From assembly GCA_031262745.1 (NCBI GenBank), contig JAISHE010000066.1, positions 1 through 58,339 of the forward strand: a DNA stretch of 58,339 nt, written 5' to 3'. The notes under the pieces are model-generated. The model was given only the letters and a program-made list of their open reading frames with translations, did no database searches and had not been told where the DNA came from. The position numbers and the translations under genes are program-made. This DNA is from Culturomica sp. (lineage in GTDB: Bacteria; Bacteroidota; Bacteroidia; Bacteroidales; Marinifilaceae). Below are positions 45,095 to 54,125 of this stretch, piece after piece (the first letter of the stretch is position 1; each line of letters starts with the position of its first letter).

Positions 45095-46000
45095 ATGGAT
45101 AAACTTCGCATTACACAACTGATGTCTCTGTTTGACGAAACGGTACATCATATATATGACAACGAGAATAGTCAAGAACTTGAAATTTGGTTCGCCAGAG
45201 AATTAATGCCGGTCTTGGGTTATGCCCGCTGGGAGAATTTTCAGGTTGCCATAGGTCGAGCCGTAGAGTCATGTAAATCGCAGGGAATCAACGTAGATGA
45301 CCATTTTCGTGAGGTCACGAAAATGGTCGAACTTGGTAGTGGCTCCAAGCGCGAAGTTAGTGATTATATTCTCACCCGCTATGCCTGCTACCTGATTGCA
45401 CAAAACGGTGATCCCAAGAAAGAAGAGATTGCTTTTGCTCAGAGTTACTTTGCTTTGCAAACACGTAAAGCAGAATTGATAGAAGAGCGACTGAATCTTT
45501 TTTCACGACTTGAAACACGAGAGAAGTTGCGAGCAGCTGAAAAGCAACTTTCCCAAAATATTTATGAACGAGGCGTTGACGACAAAGGCTTTGGGCGAAT
45601 ACGTTCAAAAGGTGATACCGTTTTGTTCGGAGGTCATACCACAGACGATATGAAAAAACGCTTGGGTGTTAAGACTAACCGACCATTAGCCGATTTCTTA
45701 CCGACTTTAACCATTGCCGCAAAGAATTTGGCAACTGAAATGACGAACTATAACGTAGATGCAAAAGACCTCTACGGAGAAATGCCTATTACAAACGAGC
45801 ATATACAGAACAATAAGTCTGTGCGAGACATGTTGGGTAAAAGAGGTATCAAGCCGGAAGAACTTCCTCCTTCAGAAGATATTAAGAAATTGGAACGTCG
45901 AGTAGCTTCGGAAGAAAAGAAAATTGAACAACACAGCCATGAACTACCTAAAATAAAGTCTATCCAAAAGATAGTAGATAAAAAAGGGAGTAAAAAATGA
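45095..46000 (+). CDS. dinD: DinD-like DNA-damage-inducible protein
   Basis: The 301-residue protein starts with a BRO-N domain (about 20-120, LEIWFARELMPVLGYARWENFQVAIGRA) and has the DinD middle segment NIYERGVDDKGFGRIRSKGDTVLFGG and a C-terminal helical region. In E. coli, DinD is an SOS-regulated protein that antagonises RecA filaments. It is often carried on accessory DNA, and here it lies between core genes. The MATE gene follows after 10 bp and may share its promoter. Confidence 0.93.
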   Translation: MDKLRITQLMSLFDETVHHIYDNENSQELEIWFARELMPVLGYARWENFQVAIGRAVESCKSQGINVDDHFREVTKMVELGSGSKREVSDYILTRYACYLIAQNGDPKKEEIAFAQSYFALQTRKAELIEERLNLFSRLETREKLRAAEKQLSQNIYERGVDDKGFGRIRSKGDTVLFGGHTTDDMKKRLGVKTNRPLADFLPTLTIAAKNLATEMTNYNVDAKDLYGEMPITNEHIQNNKSVRDMLGKRGIKPEELPPSEDIKKLERRVASEEKKIEQHSHELPKIKSIQKIVDKKGSKK

Positions 46001-46010
46001 AGCGGAGGGG

Positions 46011-47339
46011 ATGACAAAAATCAGCAACAAAAATATATGGAACATTGCATACCCTATCGTACTCGGTAACCTCGCACAAACGCTTATTATAATTACCGAC
46101 ACGGCTTTTCTGGGACATCTTAATCCCGTTGCGCTGGGCGCATCCATGATTGCAGGCATGTACTATTTTGTCTTCTCCACAATAGCGTGGGGATTCGGTA
46201 TCGGGATACAAATTATAGTAGCAAGGCGTCTCGGTGAGGGTAACTTAAAAAGAATAGGCGTAATTTTTCAACACGGACTTGCTTTCGTGGCATTGCTTTC
46301 CCTACTGCTGTTTTCTGTTCAGCATTTCTTCACCGACTACATACTGTCCGGCATTATCAGTTCGTCAAACGTGTTGGAATCTGCCGTTGAATTTATGGAA
46401 TGGCGACATTACGGTATATTTTTCGCATGTTTTAATTTCTTATTTCGCTCTTTATACATCGGACTTTCCAATACTCGCTCACTCACATATTCAACCGTCT
46501 TAATGGCGGTTGTCAACATATTTTTAGACTATACTCTGATATTCGGCAACCGGTTCTTTCCGGAAATGGGAATAAGCGGAGCTGCATTGGCTTCGGTGTT
46601 TGCCGAATTTTCCGCAACAGTTTTCTTTGTCGTCTACACTATCATCAAACTACCGTTGAAAGAATATGCTCTCAATACTATTCACCGGTTTGAAGCATGG
46701 CTGATAAAGGCAATTCTCCGACTCTCATTGCCCACTATGTTGCAAAAACTGATTTCATTCGGAACATGGTTAATATTCTTTGTACTTGTGGAACACATGG
46801 GCGAAATACCAATTGCTGTGTCGGGAGTTGTGAGAAGTGTTTATATGTTTGTAAACATGCCAATCTTCGCATTAGGGGCAACGGCAAATACTCTAACAAG
46901 TCGACTAATCGGCAGCAACGAAGCCGATTCCGTGAAATCGTTACTGTTTAAAATCGAAAAACTATGTTTTGCATGGATACTGCCGATTGTTACCGTATGT
47001 CTAATTATTCCTTCCTCCATTTTAAGCATATACACAAACGATGTAGACCTTATTAATGCTTCCATACCTTCTTTATATGTGGTTTGTACAGCCACTATAG
47101 CTATGGGATTCGGAATTATCTACTTTGAAAGCGTTTCGGGAACAGGAAATACATCTGCCGCACTCGTCATTGAAACATTGGTATTGGTTTTCTACACCTT
47201 CGGAACATGGTTTTTCGCTTCCTACATCGGTACAAGCACTGCATTAGTGTGGACGGTAGAAATTTTCTACGGCTTAGGACTTGGTGTAGGTTCGTTACTA
47301 TATCTCCGATTTGCCGACTGGCGAAAAAAGAAGATCTGA
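46011..47339 (+). CDS. MATE family efflux transporter
   Basis: The 442-residue protein has twelve predicted membrane helices in two halves, beginning with NIWNIAYPIVLGNLAQTLIIITDTAFLGHL and with the second-half start LSLPTMLQKLISFGTWLIFFVLVEHMG. It exports cationic drugs or metabolites using Na+ or H+. The substrate is unknown. It is 10 bp downstream of dinD and convergent with the DoxX gene. Confidence 0.92.
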   Translation: MTKISNKNIWNIAYPIVLGNLAQTLIIITDTAFLGHLNPVALGASMIAGMYYFVFSTIAWGFGIGIQIIVARRLGEGNLKRIGVIFQHGLAFVALLSLLLFSVQHFFTDYILSGIISSSNVLESAVEFMEWRHYGIFFACFNFLFRSLYIGLSNTRSLTYSTVLMAVVNIFLDYTLIFGNRFFPEMGISGAALASVFAEFSATVFFVVYTIIKLPLKEYALNTIHRFEAWLIKAILRLSLPTMLQKLISFGTWLIFFVLVEHMGEIPIAVSGVVRSVYMFVNMPIFALGATANTLTSRLIGSNEADSVKSLLFKIEKLCFAWILPIVTVCLIIPSSILSIYTNDVDLINASIPSLYVVCTATIAMGFGIIYFESVSGTGNTSAALVIETLVLVFYTFGTWFFASYIGTSTALVWTVEIFYGLGLGVGSLLYLRFADWRKKKI

Positions 47340-47372
47340 ACGCAAAATCAAAACCTTAAATAGTAGAAAATA

Positions 47373-47807
47373 CTAATTTTTCTTGATGTATTTATTGTAA
47401 ATCCAAGAATCTAAGGAATATTTGCCTCCTCCGGAAATCAATAATATAACATAGAAAGCAAGGTAAAGTATTGCCAATTCCTTAGCGGAAAACGGATCGG
47501 CTCCATGCACAATAAATGCTGCCACCAACATGTTTACAACCAATACAAAGGACGTCAATCGGGTCAATAAACCCAAAATCAAAAATACGGAACAAGCCAC
47601 TTCTGCCATTAACACCAAAATTAAAGCAAACTCCGAACCGAAACCTATCGGATCCGGAAAAGATGCAACTAATTCGGAAAAATTCAAGAGTTTGGGAAGA
47701 CCGTGTACCAACATCAAAAAACCTATGAACAATCTAACTAAAAGCAAGAGAACATCGTAGCCTCCTTTTTTCAAAGGTTGGAATAGTGAAAATAAGAATT
47801 TTATCAT
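47373..47807 (-). CDS. DoxX family membrane protein
   Basis: The frame opens at 47852, but the Met at 47807 (144 residues, MIKFLFSLFQPLKKGGYDVLLLLVRL) gives the usual DoxX start. Four membrane helices and the segments GFLMLVHGLPKLLNF and LLTRLTSFVLVVNMLVAAF are typical. Members act in redox or thiosulfate-linked processes, but for most the function is unknown. It lies downstream of the PurF-like gene on the same strand. Confidence 0.87.
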   Translation of the reverse strand: MIKFLFSLFQPLKKGGYDVLLLLVRLFIGFLMLVHGLPKLLNFSELVASFPDPIGFGSEFALILVLMAEVACSVFLILGLLTRLTSFVLVVNMLVAAFIVHGADPFSAKELAILYLAFYVILLISGGGKYSLDSWIYNKYIKKN

Positions 47808-47875
47808 ACTCGCAAATATTTTATTTATGTTAAACACTTGGAAAGTACGCAAACAAAATCAAGAAAGTTACACGC

Positions 47876-49756
47876 CTATTTGTAAATCGGTAATCTCAAA
47901 TTTGAATTGAACATATCGGTTTTTTCAATGTAATACACAAAGGCATTATTCACCAAACGATTTCCTCCCGGAGTCGGGTAATCACCGGAAAAATACCAAT
48001 CACCGCTGTGTTCTTTACATGCGATATGGAGGTTTTCGATAGTTTGATAAACGACCTCTATTTCAACTTTGCTGTCTTTGGGGCGTATCAACTCTACAAT
48101 CTTATTTGAAATCTCTTCATCCGTAAACGGTGCGTAAATATTCTTCACGTAGTTTATGATCTCTTCTTTCGGTTTCGATTGTTGTTCCTTACATTTATAA
48201 TAAGTGTCAATTATCAAATCCACCATTCCCCTGTCTTTCAACAATTCAATAGCTGCATGGAACGCAATAAATTCTTCCATCTTAGACATATCTATGCCGT
48301 AGCAATCGGGGTAACGAATTTGGGGAGCAGAAGAAACTATAACTATTTTCTTAGGATTAAGGCGGCAAAGGATTTTTATAATACTCTGCTTCAAGGTGGT
48401 GCCTCTTACGATACTGTCGTCTATCACAACAATATTATCAACCCCCTCTTCAATAGTTCCGTAGGTGATGTCGTAAACATGCGCTGCCAAATCGTTGCGA
48501 CTGTTATTTTCTGCTATAAAAGTGCGCAGTTTTATATCTTTGATTGCAAGCTTTTCGGTACGTATCTTGCGTGCAAGAATCTTCTCAACATCAGACGCAG
48601 AAATGTTCTTATCGGTTAAGGCTTTTAATTTCAAATTATCAAGATAATTATCCAAACCCTCCATCATTCCGTAGTAAGCGATTTCGGCAGTATTGGGAAT
48701 ATAAGAGAAAACAGTGTGATCGGTGTCATTGCCAACAGCTTCCAGAATCCTTTCCGTCAGCAGTTTACCGAGAGTTTTACGTTCTCTGTAAATATCTCTG
48801 TCGCTACCTCTTGAAAAATAAATTCTTTCAAAAGAACAGGGAGTTATTTTGCCGGTTTCATTAATCTGTTGCAAAGAACTCTCACCGTTTTGTTTGACGA
48901 TCAAACCCTGACCCGGAAGCAGTTCATGCACTTCTTCTATCCGCTTGTTAAGAATTGTCTGAATAACGGGACGTTCCGATGCAACAACAATTATTTCATC
49001 ATCCTTATAATAAAAAGCAGGACGTATTCCCCACTTATCTCTGAAAACAAAAGAATCGCCGGAACCTGTCAAACCGCAAATCACGTAGCCGCCGTCCCAA
49101 TTTTTGGAAGCCGTGCGTAAGATTTCCGCCAAATCAAGTTCTTCTTCAATCAAACGATTGGTTTCCGGACCCGACACACCTTCGGAACGATGCTTGGCAT
49201 ACAATTTTTCAACCTGCATATCCAACAAATGCCCCAATTGCTCCAAAATAATAAAAGCATCGGCATTGTGGCGCGGATGTTGACCGCCGTCATTCACAAG
49301 ATCTTCCAAAATTTCATCCACATTTGAAAGATTGAAATTACCTGCCAAACAGAGATTGCGACTTCTCCAATTGTTACGCCTCAAAAACGGGTGTAAATAA
49401 GAAACACCGGAACGACCGGTGGTGCTGTAGCGCAAATGTCCGAGATAAAGTTCTCCCTTATAAGGTTCGGATTCGGGATTTTCCGTTATCGTATGATTGA
49501 TTTCTTCAAAAACATCACTGATAGCCTTGCTGCCGAGTGCTCTTTCTCTAAAAATGTATTCTTCACCCGGATTTGCTTCAAGCTTAACACAAGCAACGCC
49601 GGCTCCTTCCTGCCCGCGATTATGTTGCTTTTCCATAAGCAAATAAAGTGTGTTTAAACCATAGTATGATGTTCCGTACTTTTCTTTGTAATATTCAAGT
49701 GGTTTCAGCAATCGAACCATTGCTATTCCACACTCATGTTTTATTGCATCGCTCAT
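47876..49756 (-). CDS. Long amidophosphoribosyltransferase-like protein (PurF family)
   Basis: An N-terminal class II glutamine amidotransferase domain is followed by a phosphoribosyltransferase domain with the PRPP loop VVIDDSIVRGTT. The Cys nucleophile would be C9 after removal of MSDAIKHE. The motifs HNRGQEGAG and LRYSTTGRSG are present. At 626 residues it exceeds classic PurF (about 470-505): there is an insert at about 340-410 (LDNYLDNLKLKALTDKNIS...) and a longer C-terminus. Bacteroidota often have this form as well as a normal PurF. Whether it makes phosphoribosylamine is open. Confidence 0.85.
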   Translation of the reverse strand: MSDAIKHECGIAMVRLLKPLEYYKEKYGTSYYGLNTLYLLMEKQHNRGQEGAGVACVKLEANPGEEYIFRERALGSKAISDVFEEINHTITENPESEPYKGELYLGHLRYSTTGRSGVSYLHPFLRRNNWRSRNLCLAGNFNLSNVDEILEDLVNDGGQHPRHNADAFIILEQLGHLLDMQVEKLYAKHRSEGVSGPETNRLIEEELDLAEILRTASKNWDGGYVICGLTGSGDSFVFRDKWGIRPAFYYKDDEIIVVASERPVIQTILNKRIEEVHELLPGQGLIVKQNGESSLQQINETGKITPCSFERIYFSRGSDRDIYRERKTLGKLLTERILEAVGNDTDHTVFSYIPNTAEIAYYGMMEGLDNYLDNLKLKALTDKNISASDVEKILARKIRTEKLAIKDIKLRTFIAENNSRNDLAAHVYDITYGTIEEGVDNIVVIDDSIVRGTTLKQSIIKILCRLNPKKIVIVSSAPQIRYPDCYGIDMSKMEEFIAFHAAIELLKDRGMVDLIIDTYYKCKEQQSKPKEEIINYVKNIYAPFTDEEISNKIVELIRPKDSKVEIEVVYQTIENLHIACKEHSGDWYFSGDYPTPGGNRLVNNAFVYYIEKTDMFNSNLRLPIYK

Positions 49757-49781
49757 ATTATTACTACTTTAAAAAGGATTA

Positions 49782-49789
49782 CAAAGATA
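49782..49789 (-). promoter_or_regulatory. -7 element of the PurF-like gene
   Basis: On the minus strand this reads TATCTTTG, 26 bp before the start codon. The -33 is weak. Confidence 0.4.
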
Positions 49790-49832
49790 GAACTTAATTT
49801 TGAATTTCTATCCTATGCCTTCTTAATTACAT

Positions 49833-50324
49833 TTAATAAAGTTTAATCCATTCGTAATCATTACCCGTGAAATCGAGAAATTTCACAAAGTCCTCTGTTT
49901 TCAAGGATATTGAAGCTCTATTATCATTCGGATGAAACGAAAGTTTGTCGGCATGTTTCAGATTTTCATCCAAAAACAGATAAACGTGATTATCGGTATC
50001 GTTAAGTAATCCGAAGGGACTAACAGAACCCGGATATAATCCCAAATACTTCAACATTCGTTGCTCGGAAGCAAATGACAGTTTACCTTGCTTTAGCATC
50101 TGTTCCAAATCTTTTATAGCTAATTCCTTATCACAGTCCACCACCACTAAATAATGTCTGTTGCCCTTGTGATTTCTAAAAAACAAATTCTTGCATTTCT
50201 TTCCTTCCAACGCCGACCAATACTGTTTGGCAATTTCAACCGTCGGTGTCGGCGGATGTTCGATATAATCAAAAGTTATACCTAAATTTTCCAAAGTTTT
50301 ATACACTATTTCCTGTCCAACCAT
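49833..50324 (-). CDS. YbaK/ProX-type aminoacyl-tRNA deacylase
   Basis: The 163-residue single-domain protein (KCKNLFFRNHKGNRHYLVVVDCDKELAIKDL, PGSVSPFGLLND) belongs to the prolyl-tRNA synthetase-associated editing family. It hydrolyses mischarged tRNA, probably Ala-tRNA-Pro, in trans. Its start overlaps the end of the radical SAM gene by 19 bp, so the two are cotranscribed and probably coupled. Confidence 0.92.
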   Translation of the reverse strand: MVGQEIVYKTLENLGITFDYIEHPPTPTVEIAKQYWSALEGKKCKNLFFRNHKGNRHYLVVVDCDKELAIKDLEQMLKQGKLSFASEQRMLKYLGLYPGSVSPFGLLNDTDNHVYLFLDENLKHADKLSFHPNDNRASISLKTEDFVKFLDFTGNDYEWIKLY

Positions 50325-51238
50325 AGTTCTCCTTGCATTACGTTTCTTTCTTTCAGAATTTTATCGAGTTTATTAGTAAATTCATAATTCTTTATACCCC
50401 AATCCGGTGCAATTAAATAATCCGGAGGCGACTGGTTCACAAAACGCTCCAAATAAACATCCGGTCGCATCCTTCTTATGCTTTCCACCACGAAATTCAG
50501 ATACTCGTCAGCCGTATAAAGAGGTATATCTTTCGGCGATTCTTCAAACATCTTAGCCAAATGCGTATTCTTGACTATCTGTAATTGATGCAGCTTTAAT
50601 ATGTCAATAGGTAGGGCACTTAATTTTTCAATTCCTTCAAGCATAGATGCGGATGATTCATGAGGTAAACCGAAAATCAAGTGAGCACCGATATGTATAC
50701 CCCTTCCGGCAGTGGCTCGTATGGTATTTTCGGATGACGCGAAGTTATGACCGCGATTTATTGTTTCCAACACTTCATCATTAGCCGACTCCACGCCGTA
50801 TTCCACGCAAACATAATAACTTTCGGCAAGTTGTTGGAGGTAATCAAGTACTTCATCGGAAACGGCATCGGGACGTGTGGCAACCACTATACCCACAATC
50901 TTAGGATGAGAAAGTGCTTCTTCGTAGAGTTGTTTCAATCGTGGCAAAGGTGCATACGTTCCGGAGTAAGATTGAAAATAAGCCAAATATTTTTGACCGC
51001 TATATTTATGGTCGAAAAAACGCACACCTGCTTCTATCTGCGAAGTAACGTCTTTTTCCAATCGGCAATATGCCGGAGTGAAACTTTCATTATTACAAAA
51101 GATACATCCTTCCTTTCCTACTCTACCGTCTCGATTGGGACAAGTGAACCCGCCGTCTATTGATAATTTTTGAACTCTTTCACCAAACCTCGATTTGAAA
51201 TAATCGGGCAAATAACGGTATCTTCTACTTTCACTCAC
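50306..51238 (-). CDS. Radical SAM protein, YhcC/TIGR01212 type
   Basis: The 310-residue protein has an N-terminal [4Fe-4S] motif with C33, C45 and C48 in FTCPNRDGRVGKEGCIFCNN, a wider spacing than the usual CxxxCxxC. AYFQSYSGTYAPL and VEYGVESANDEVLETINRGH are core barrel motifs of the TIGR01212 family. The family's substrate is not known. The overlap with a tRNA-editing gene hints at a tRNA-linked role, but this is only context. Confidence 0.9.
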   Translation of the reverse strand: MSESRRYRYLPDYFKSRFGERVQKLSIDGGFTCPNRDGRVGKEGCIFCNNESFTPAYCRLEKDVTSQIEAGVRFFDHKYSGQKYLAYFQSYSGTYAPLPRLKQLYEEALSHPKIVGIVVATRPDAVSDEVLDYLQQLAESYYVCVEYGVESANDEVLETINRGHNFASSENTIRATAGRGIHIGAHLIFGLPHESSASMLEGIEKLSALPIDILKLHQLQIVKNTHLAKMFEESPKDIPLYTADEYLNFVVESIRRMRPDVYLERFVNQSPPDYLIAPDWGIKNYEFTNKLDKILKERNVMQGELWLDRK

Positions 51239-51260
51239 TTCTTAAAGGATTTTTCCACCA

Positions 51261-51293
51261 CAAATATAAGCAGTAAATTATCTCAAAAACAAA
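51261..51293 (-). promoter_or_regulatory. Promoter of the radical SAM/YbaK operon
   Basis: On the minus strand TATATTTG (51261-51268) lies 23 bp before the start, with TTTTG (51290-51293 region) about 21 nt further up. Confidence 0.55.
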
Positions 51294-51310
51294 ACTATCA
51301 AAAATAAAAT

Positions 51311-51341
51311 TTTCGTCTTTCAAGATAATACTTTATATTTG
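51311..51341 (+). promoter_or_regulatory. Promoter of ppdK
   Basis: TTTC (51311-51314) and TATATTTG (51334-51341) are 19 nt apart. The leader is about 41 nt. Confidence 0.6.
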
Positions 51342-51385
51342 CACCCCTAAATGAGAAAATTTATAATTAATTAATTGAAGTTTTT

Positions 51386-54118
51386 ATGAACACAAAGTAT
51401 GTCTATACATTCGGAGACGGTAAAGCCGAAGGACGCGCAGATATGAAAAATCTGTTAGGCGGCAAAGGTGCCAATCTTGCCGAAATGAATTTAATCGGAT
51501 TACCTGTTCCCGCAGGTTTCACTATCACCACCGAAGCTTGTACTTTATATAACAAAGAAGGTCGTGAAGTTGTTGTAAAACTAATTGAAGACCAAGTGAA
51601 AGAAGGCATTGCTCACGCTGAAAAGTTGATGAATGCCAAATTCGGTACAAAAGGCGGAAGTTTCCCGCTAATGGTTTCTGTGCGTTCCGGCGCAAGAGTT
51701 TCAATGCCCGGCATGATGAACACCGTTTTAAATCTCGGTTTGAACGATGATGCCGTTGAATTGTTAGCTGAAAAATCAGGTAACCCGCGCTTTGCATGGG
51801 ATTCCTATCGTCGTTTCATTCAAATGTACGGCGACGTAGTTATGGGTGTTGAAGCCGGCAAAGGCGAACACAATCCCTTTGAAGTTGAAATCGAAAAACT
51901 AAAAGCAGCTAAAAACATCACACAAGATACAGAATTTAGTGTCGCTGACCTCAAAGAACTCGTAGTAAGTTTCAAAAGAGTGGTGCTCGAAAAAGCAGGT
52001 AAAGAATTCCCCACCAATCCTTGGGAACAATTGTGGGGAGCTGTTTGCGCCGTTTTTGACTCATGGAACACGGAAAGAGCCGTGCTCTACCGTCAGTTGA
52101 ACCAGATACCCGAAGAATGGGGTACTGCCGTAAACGTGCAGGCAATGGTCTACGGAAATATGGGCAACAATTCTGCCACCGGAGTTGCTTTCACTCGTGA
52201 TGCCGCAACAGGCGAAGACATTTTCAACGGAGAATACCTTATAAATGCACAAGGCGAAGACGTGGTGGCAGGTATTCGTACCCCTCAGGAAATTACAATA
52301 GAAGGCTCACTTCGTTGGGCTAAACTGCAAGGAGTTTCCGAAGACGACAGAAAAAATAAATATCCCTCTTTGGAAGAATCAATGCCCGGTGCTTATGCAC
52401 AGTTAAATGCGGTGCAAGAAAAATTGGAAGACCACTTCCGTGATATGCAAGACATTGAATTTACCATACAGGACGGCAAACTTTGGATGTTGCAAACCCG
52501 TAGCGGAAAACGTACCGGTGCTGCAATGGTCAAAATGGCTGTTGACATGCTAAATCAAGGCATGATTGACGAAAAAACCGCCCTATTGCGTCAGGAAGCC
52601 GGAAAATTGGATGAACTCCTCCACCCCGTATTTGAAAAAGAAGCTCAATCAAAAGCAAAAGTATTGACCAAAGGTTTGCCGGCATCCCCCGGTGCTGCCA
52701 CAGGTCGCGTTGTGTTCTTCGCCGATGAAGCCGAAGAATGGAAAGAAAGGGGCGAAAAAATCGTACTTGTACGTTTGGAAACATCTCCCGAAGATTTAAG
52801 AGGTATGAACGTTGCCGAAGGTATATTGACGGCAAGAGGCGGTATGACATCCCACGCAGCCGTTGTGGCTCGCGGTATGGGTAAATGCTGCGTATCCGGA
52901 GCAGGAGAACTAAGCGTTGACTACCACAAGCGTCAATTCACCGTAAAAGGCGTTTGCATAAAAGAAGGCGATTGGATTTCATTAAACGGTTCCACAGGCG
53001 AAGTTTATCTCGGTAAAGTTGCCACGGTTGCCGCATCTTTGAACGACGACTTTAAAGCAATCATGGACTTGGCAAACAAATATACACGCATGTATGTGCG
53101 CACCAATGCCGACACTCCGAATGATGCAAAAACCGCTCGCGAATTCGGTGCCAGAGGTGTAGGCTTGTGCCGCACGGAACACATGTTCTTTGAAGGTAAC
53201 CGCATTGATGCAATGCGTGAAATGATACTTTCCGACACCGAAGAAGGTCGCAGAGCCGCTCTATCAAAAATTCTTCCTATGCAGAGAAGCGATTTTGAAG
53301 GCATTCTCGAAGCCATGGACGGACTTGGAGTTACAATACGTTTGCTCGACCCGCCTTTGCACGAATTTACACCCAACGAACCGGCTTCACAGCAGGATAT
53401 GGCTAAGAAATTGGGCATACCTGTAGAAGAAGTGAAACGCAAAGTGGATGCCTTGCACGAATTCAATCCTATGCTCGGTCATCGCGGTTGCCGTTTGGGC
53501 ATCACCTATCCGGAAATCACCGAAATGCAGGCAAGAGCAATCATTGAAGCTGCTTGCAATTTGAAGTTAAAAGGTTTAAACCCGAAACCGGAAATCATGG
53601 TACCGCTTGTCGGCGAAGTGAAAGAATTGAAGATGCAGACCGAAATCATCCGTCGTACTGCCGACTTGGTTTTCTCGGAAGTGGGCGTGAAAGTAGAATA
53701 TATGGTAGGTACAATGATTGAAATACCGCGCGCTGCTCTAACGGCTGACCAGATAGGTGAAATTGCGGAGTTCTTCTCATTCGGCACTAACGACCTAACT
53801 CAGATGACTTTCGGCTACTCACGTGATGATGCCGGAAAGTTCCTGCCGGCATATTTAAAGAAAGGTATCTTGAAAGTAGATCCGTTTGCCGTATTAGACC
53901 AAGTAGGTGTAGGCAAATTGATTGAAATGGGTGCTTCTTTGGGTCGCAAAGCTAATCCGAAATTGAAACTCGGAATATGCGGCGAACATGGCGGCGAACC
54001 GTCATCTGTGATATTCTGCGACTTGGTGGGCATGGATTACGTTTCATGTTCTCCTTTCCGTGTACCTATTGCTCGTTTGGCAGCTGCACAGGCTGCAATT
54101 ATGCACGCCGGCAAATAA
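51386..54118 (+). CDS. ppdK: Pyruvate, phosphate dikinase PpdK
   Basis: PpdK interconverts pyruvate, ATP and phosphate with PEP, AMP and pyrophosphate. The 910-residue protein has the N-terminal ATP-grasp domain (LLGGKGANLAEMNLIGLPVPAGFTIT), the phospho-carrier H490 in GGMTSHAAVVARGMGKCCVSG, and the C-terminal PEP/pyruvate barrel with FSFGTNDLTQMTFGYSRDDAG and CGEHGG...SCSPFRVP. In anaerobic Bacteroidales it often works in pyrophosphate-linked glycolysis. meaB follows 7 bp after its stop. Confidence 0.98.
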   Translation: MNTKYVYTFGDGKAEGRADMKNLLGGKGANLAEMNLIGLPVPAGFTITTEACTLYNKEGREVVVKLIEDQVKEGIAHAEKLMNAKFGTKGGSFPLMVSVRSGARVSMPGMMNTVLNLGLNDDAVELLAEKSGNPRFAWDSYRRFIQMYGDVVMGVEAGKGEHNPFEVEIEKLKAAKNITQDTEFSVADLKELVVSFKRVVLEKAGKEFPTNPWEQLWGAVCAVFDSWNTERAVLYRQLNQIPEEWGTAVNVQAMVYGNMGNNSATGVAFTRDAATGEDIFNGEYLINAQGEDVVAGIRTPQEITIEGSLRWAKLQGVSEDDRKNKYPSLEESMPGAYAQLNAVQEKLEDHFRDMQDIEFTIQDGKLWMLQTRSGKRTGAAMVKMAVDMLNQGMIDEKTALLRQEAGKLDELLHPVFEKEAQSKAKVLTKGLPASPGAATGRVVFFADEAEEWKERGEKIVLVRLETSPEDLRGMNVAEGILTARGGMTSHAAVVARGMGKCCVSGAGELSVDYHKRQFTVKGVCIKEGDWISLNGSTGEVYLGKVATVAASLNDDFKAIMDLANKYTRMYVRTNADTPNDAKTAREFGARGVGLCRTEHMFFEGNRIDAMREMILSDTEEGRRAALSKILPMQRSDFEGILEAMDGLGVTIRLLDPPLHEFTPNEPASQQDMAKKLGIPVEEVKRKVDALHEFNPMLGHRGCRLGITYPEITEMQARAIIEAACNLKLKGLNPKPEIMVPLVGEVKELKMQTEIIRRTADLVFSEVGVKVEYMVGTMIEIPRAALTADQIGEIAEFFSFGTNDLTQMTFGYSRDDAGKFLPAYLKKGILKVDPFAVLDQVGVGKLIEMGASLGRKANPKLKLGICGEHGGEPSSVIFCDLVGMDYVSCSPFRVPIARLAAAQAAIMHAGK

Positions 54119-54125
54119 ACAGGAA

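Noticed and set aside
54060..54125. meaB start inside ppdK
   Set aside because: The 22 extra residues are a frame-shifted reading of the ppdK end; family alignment begins at the ATG at 54126.
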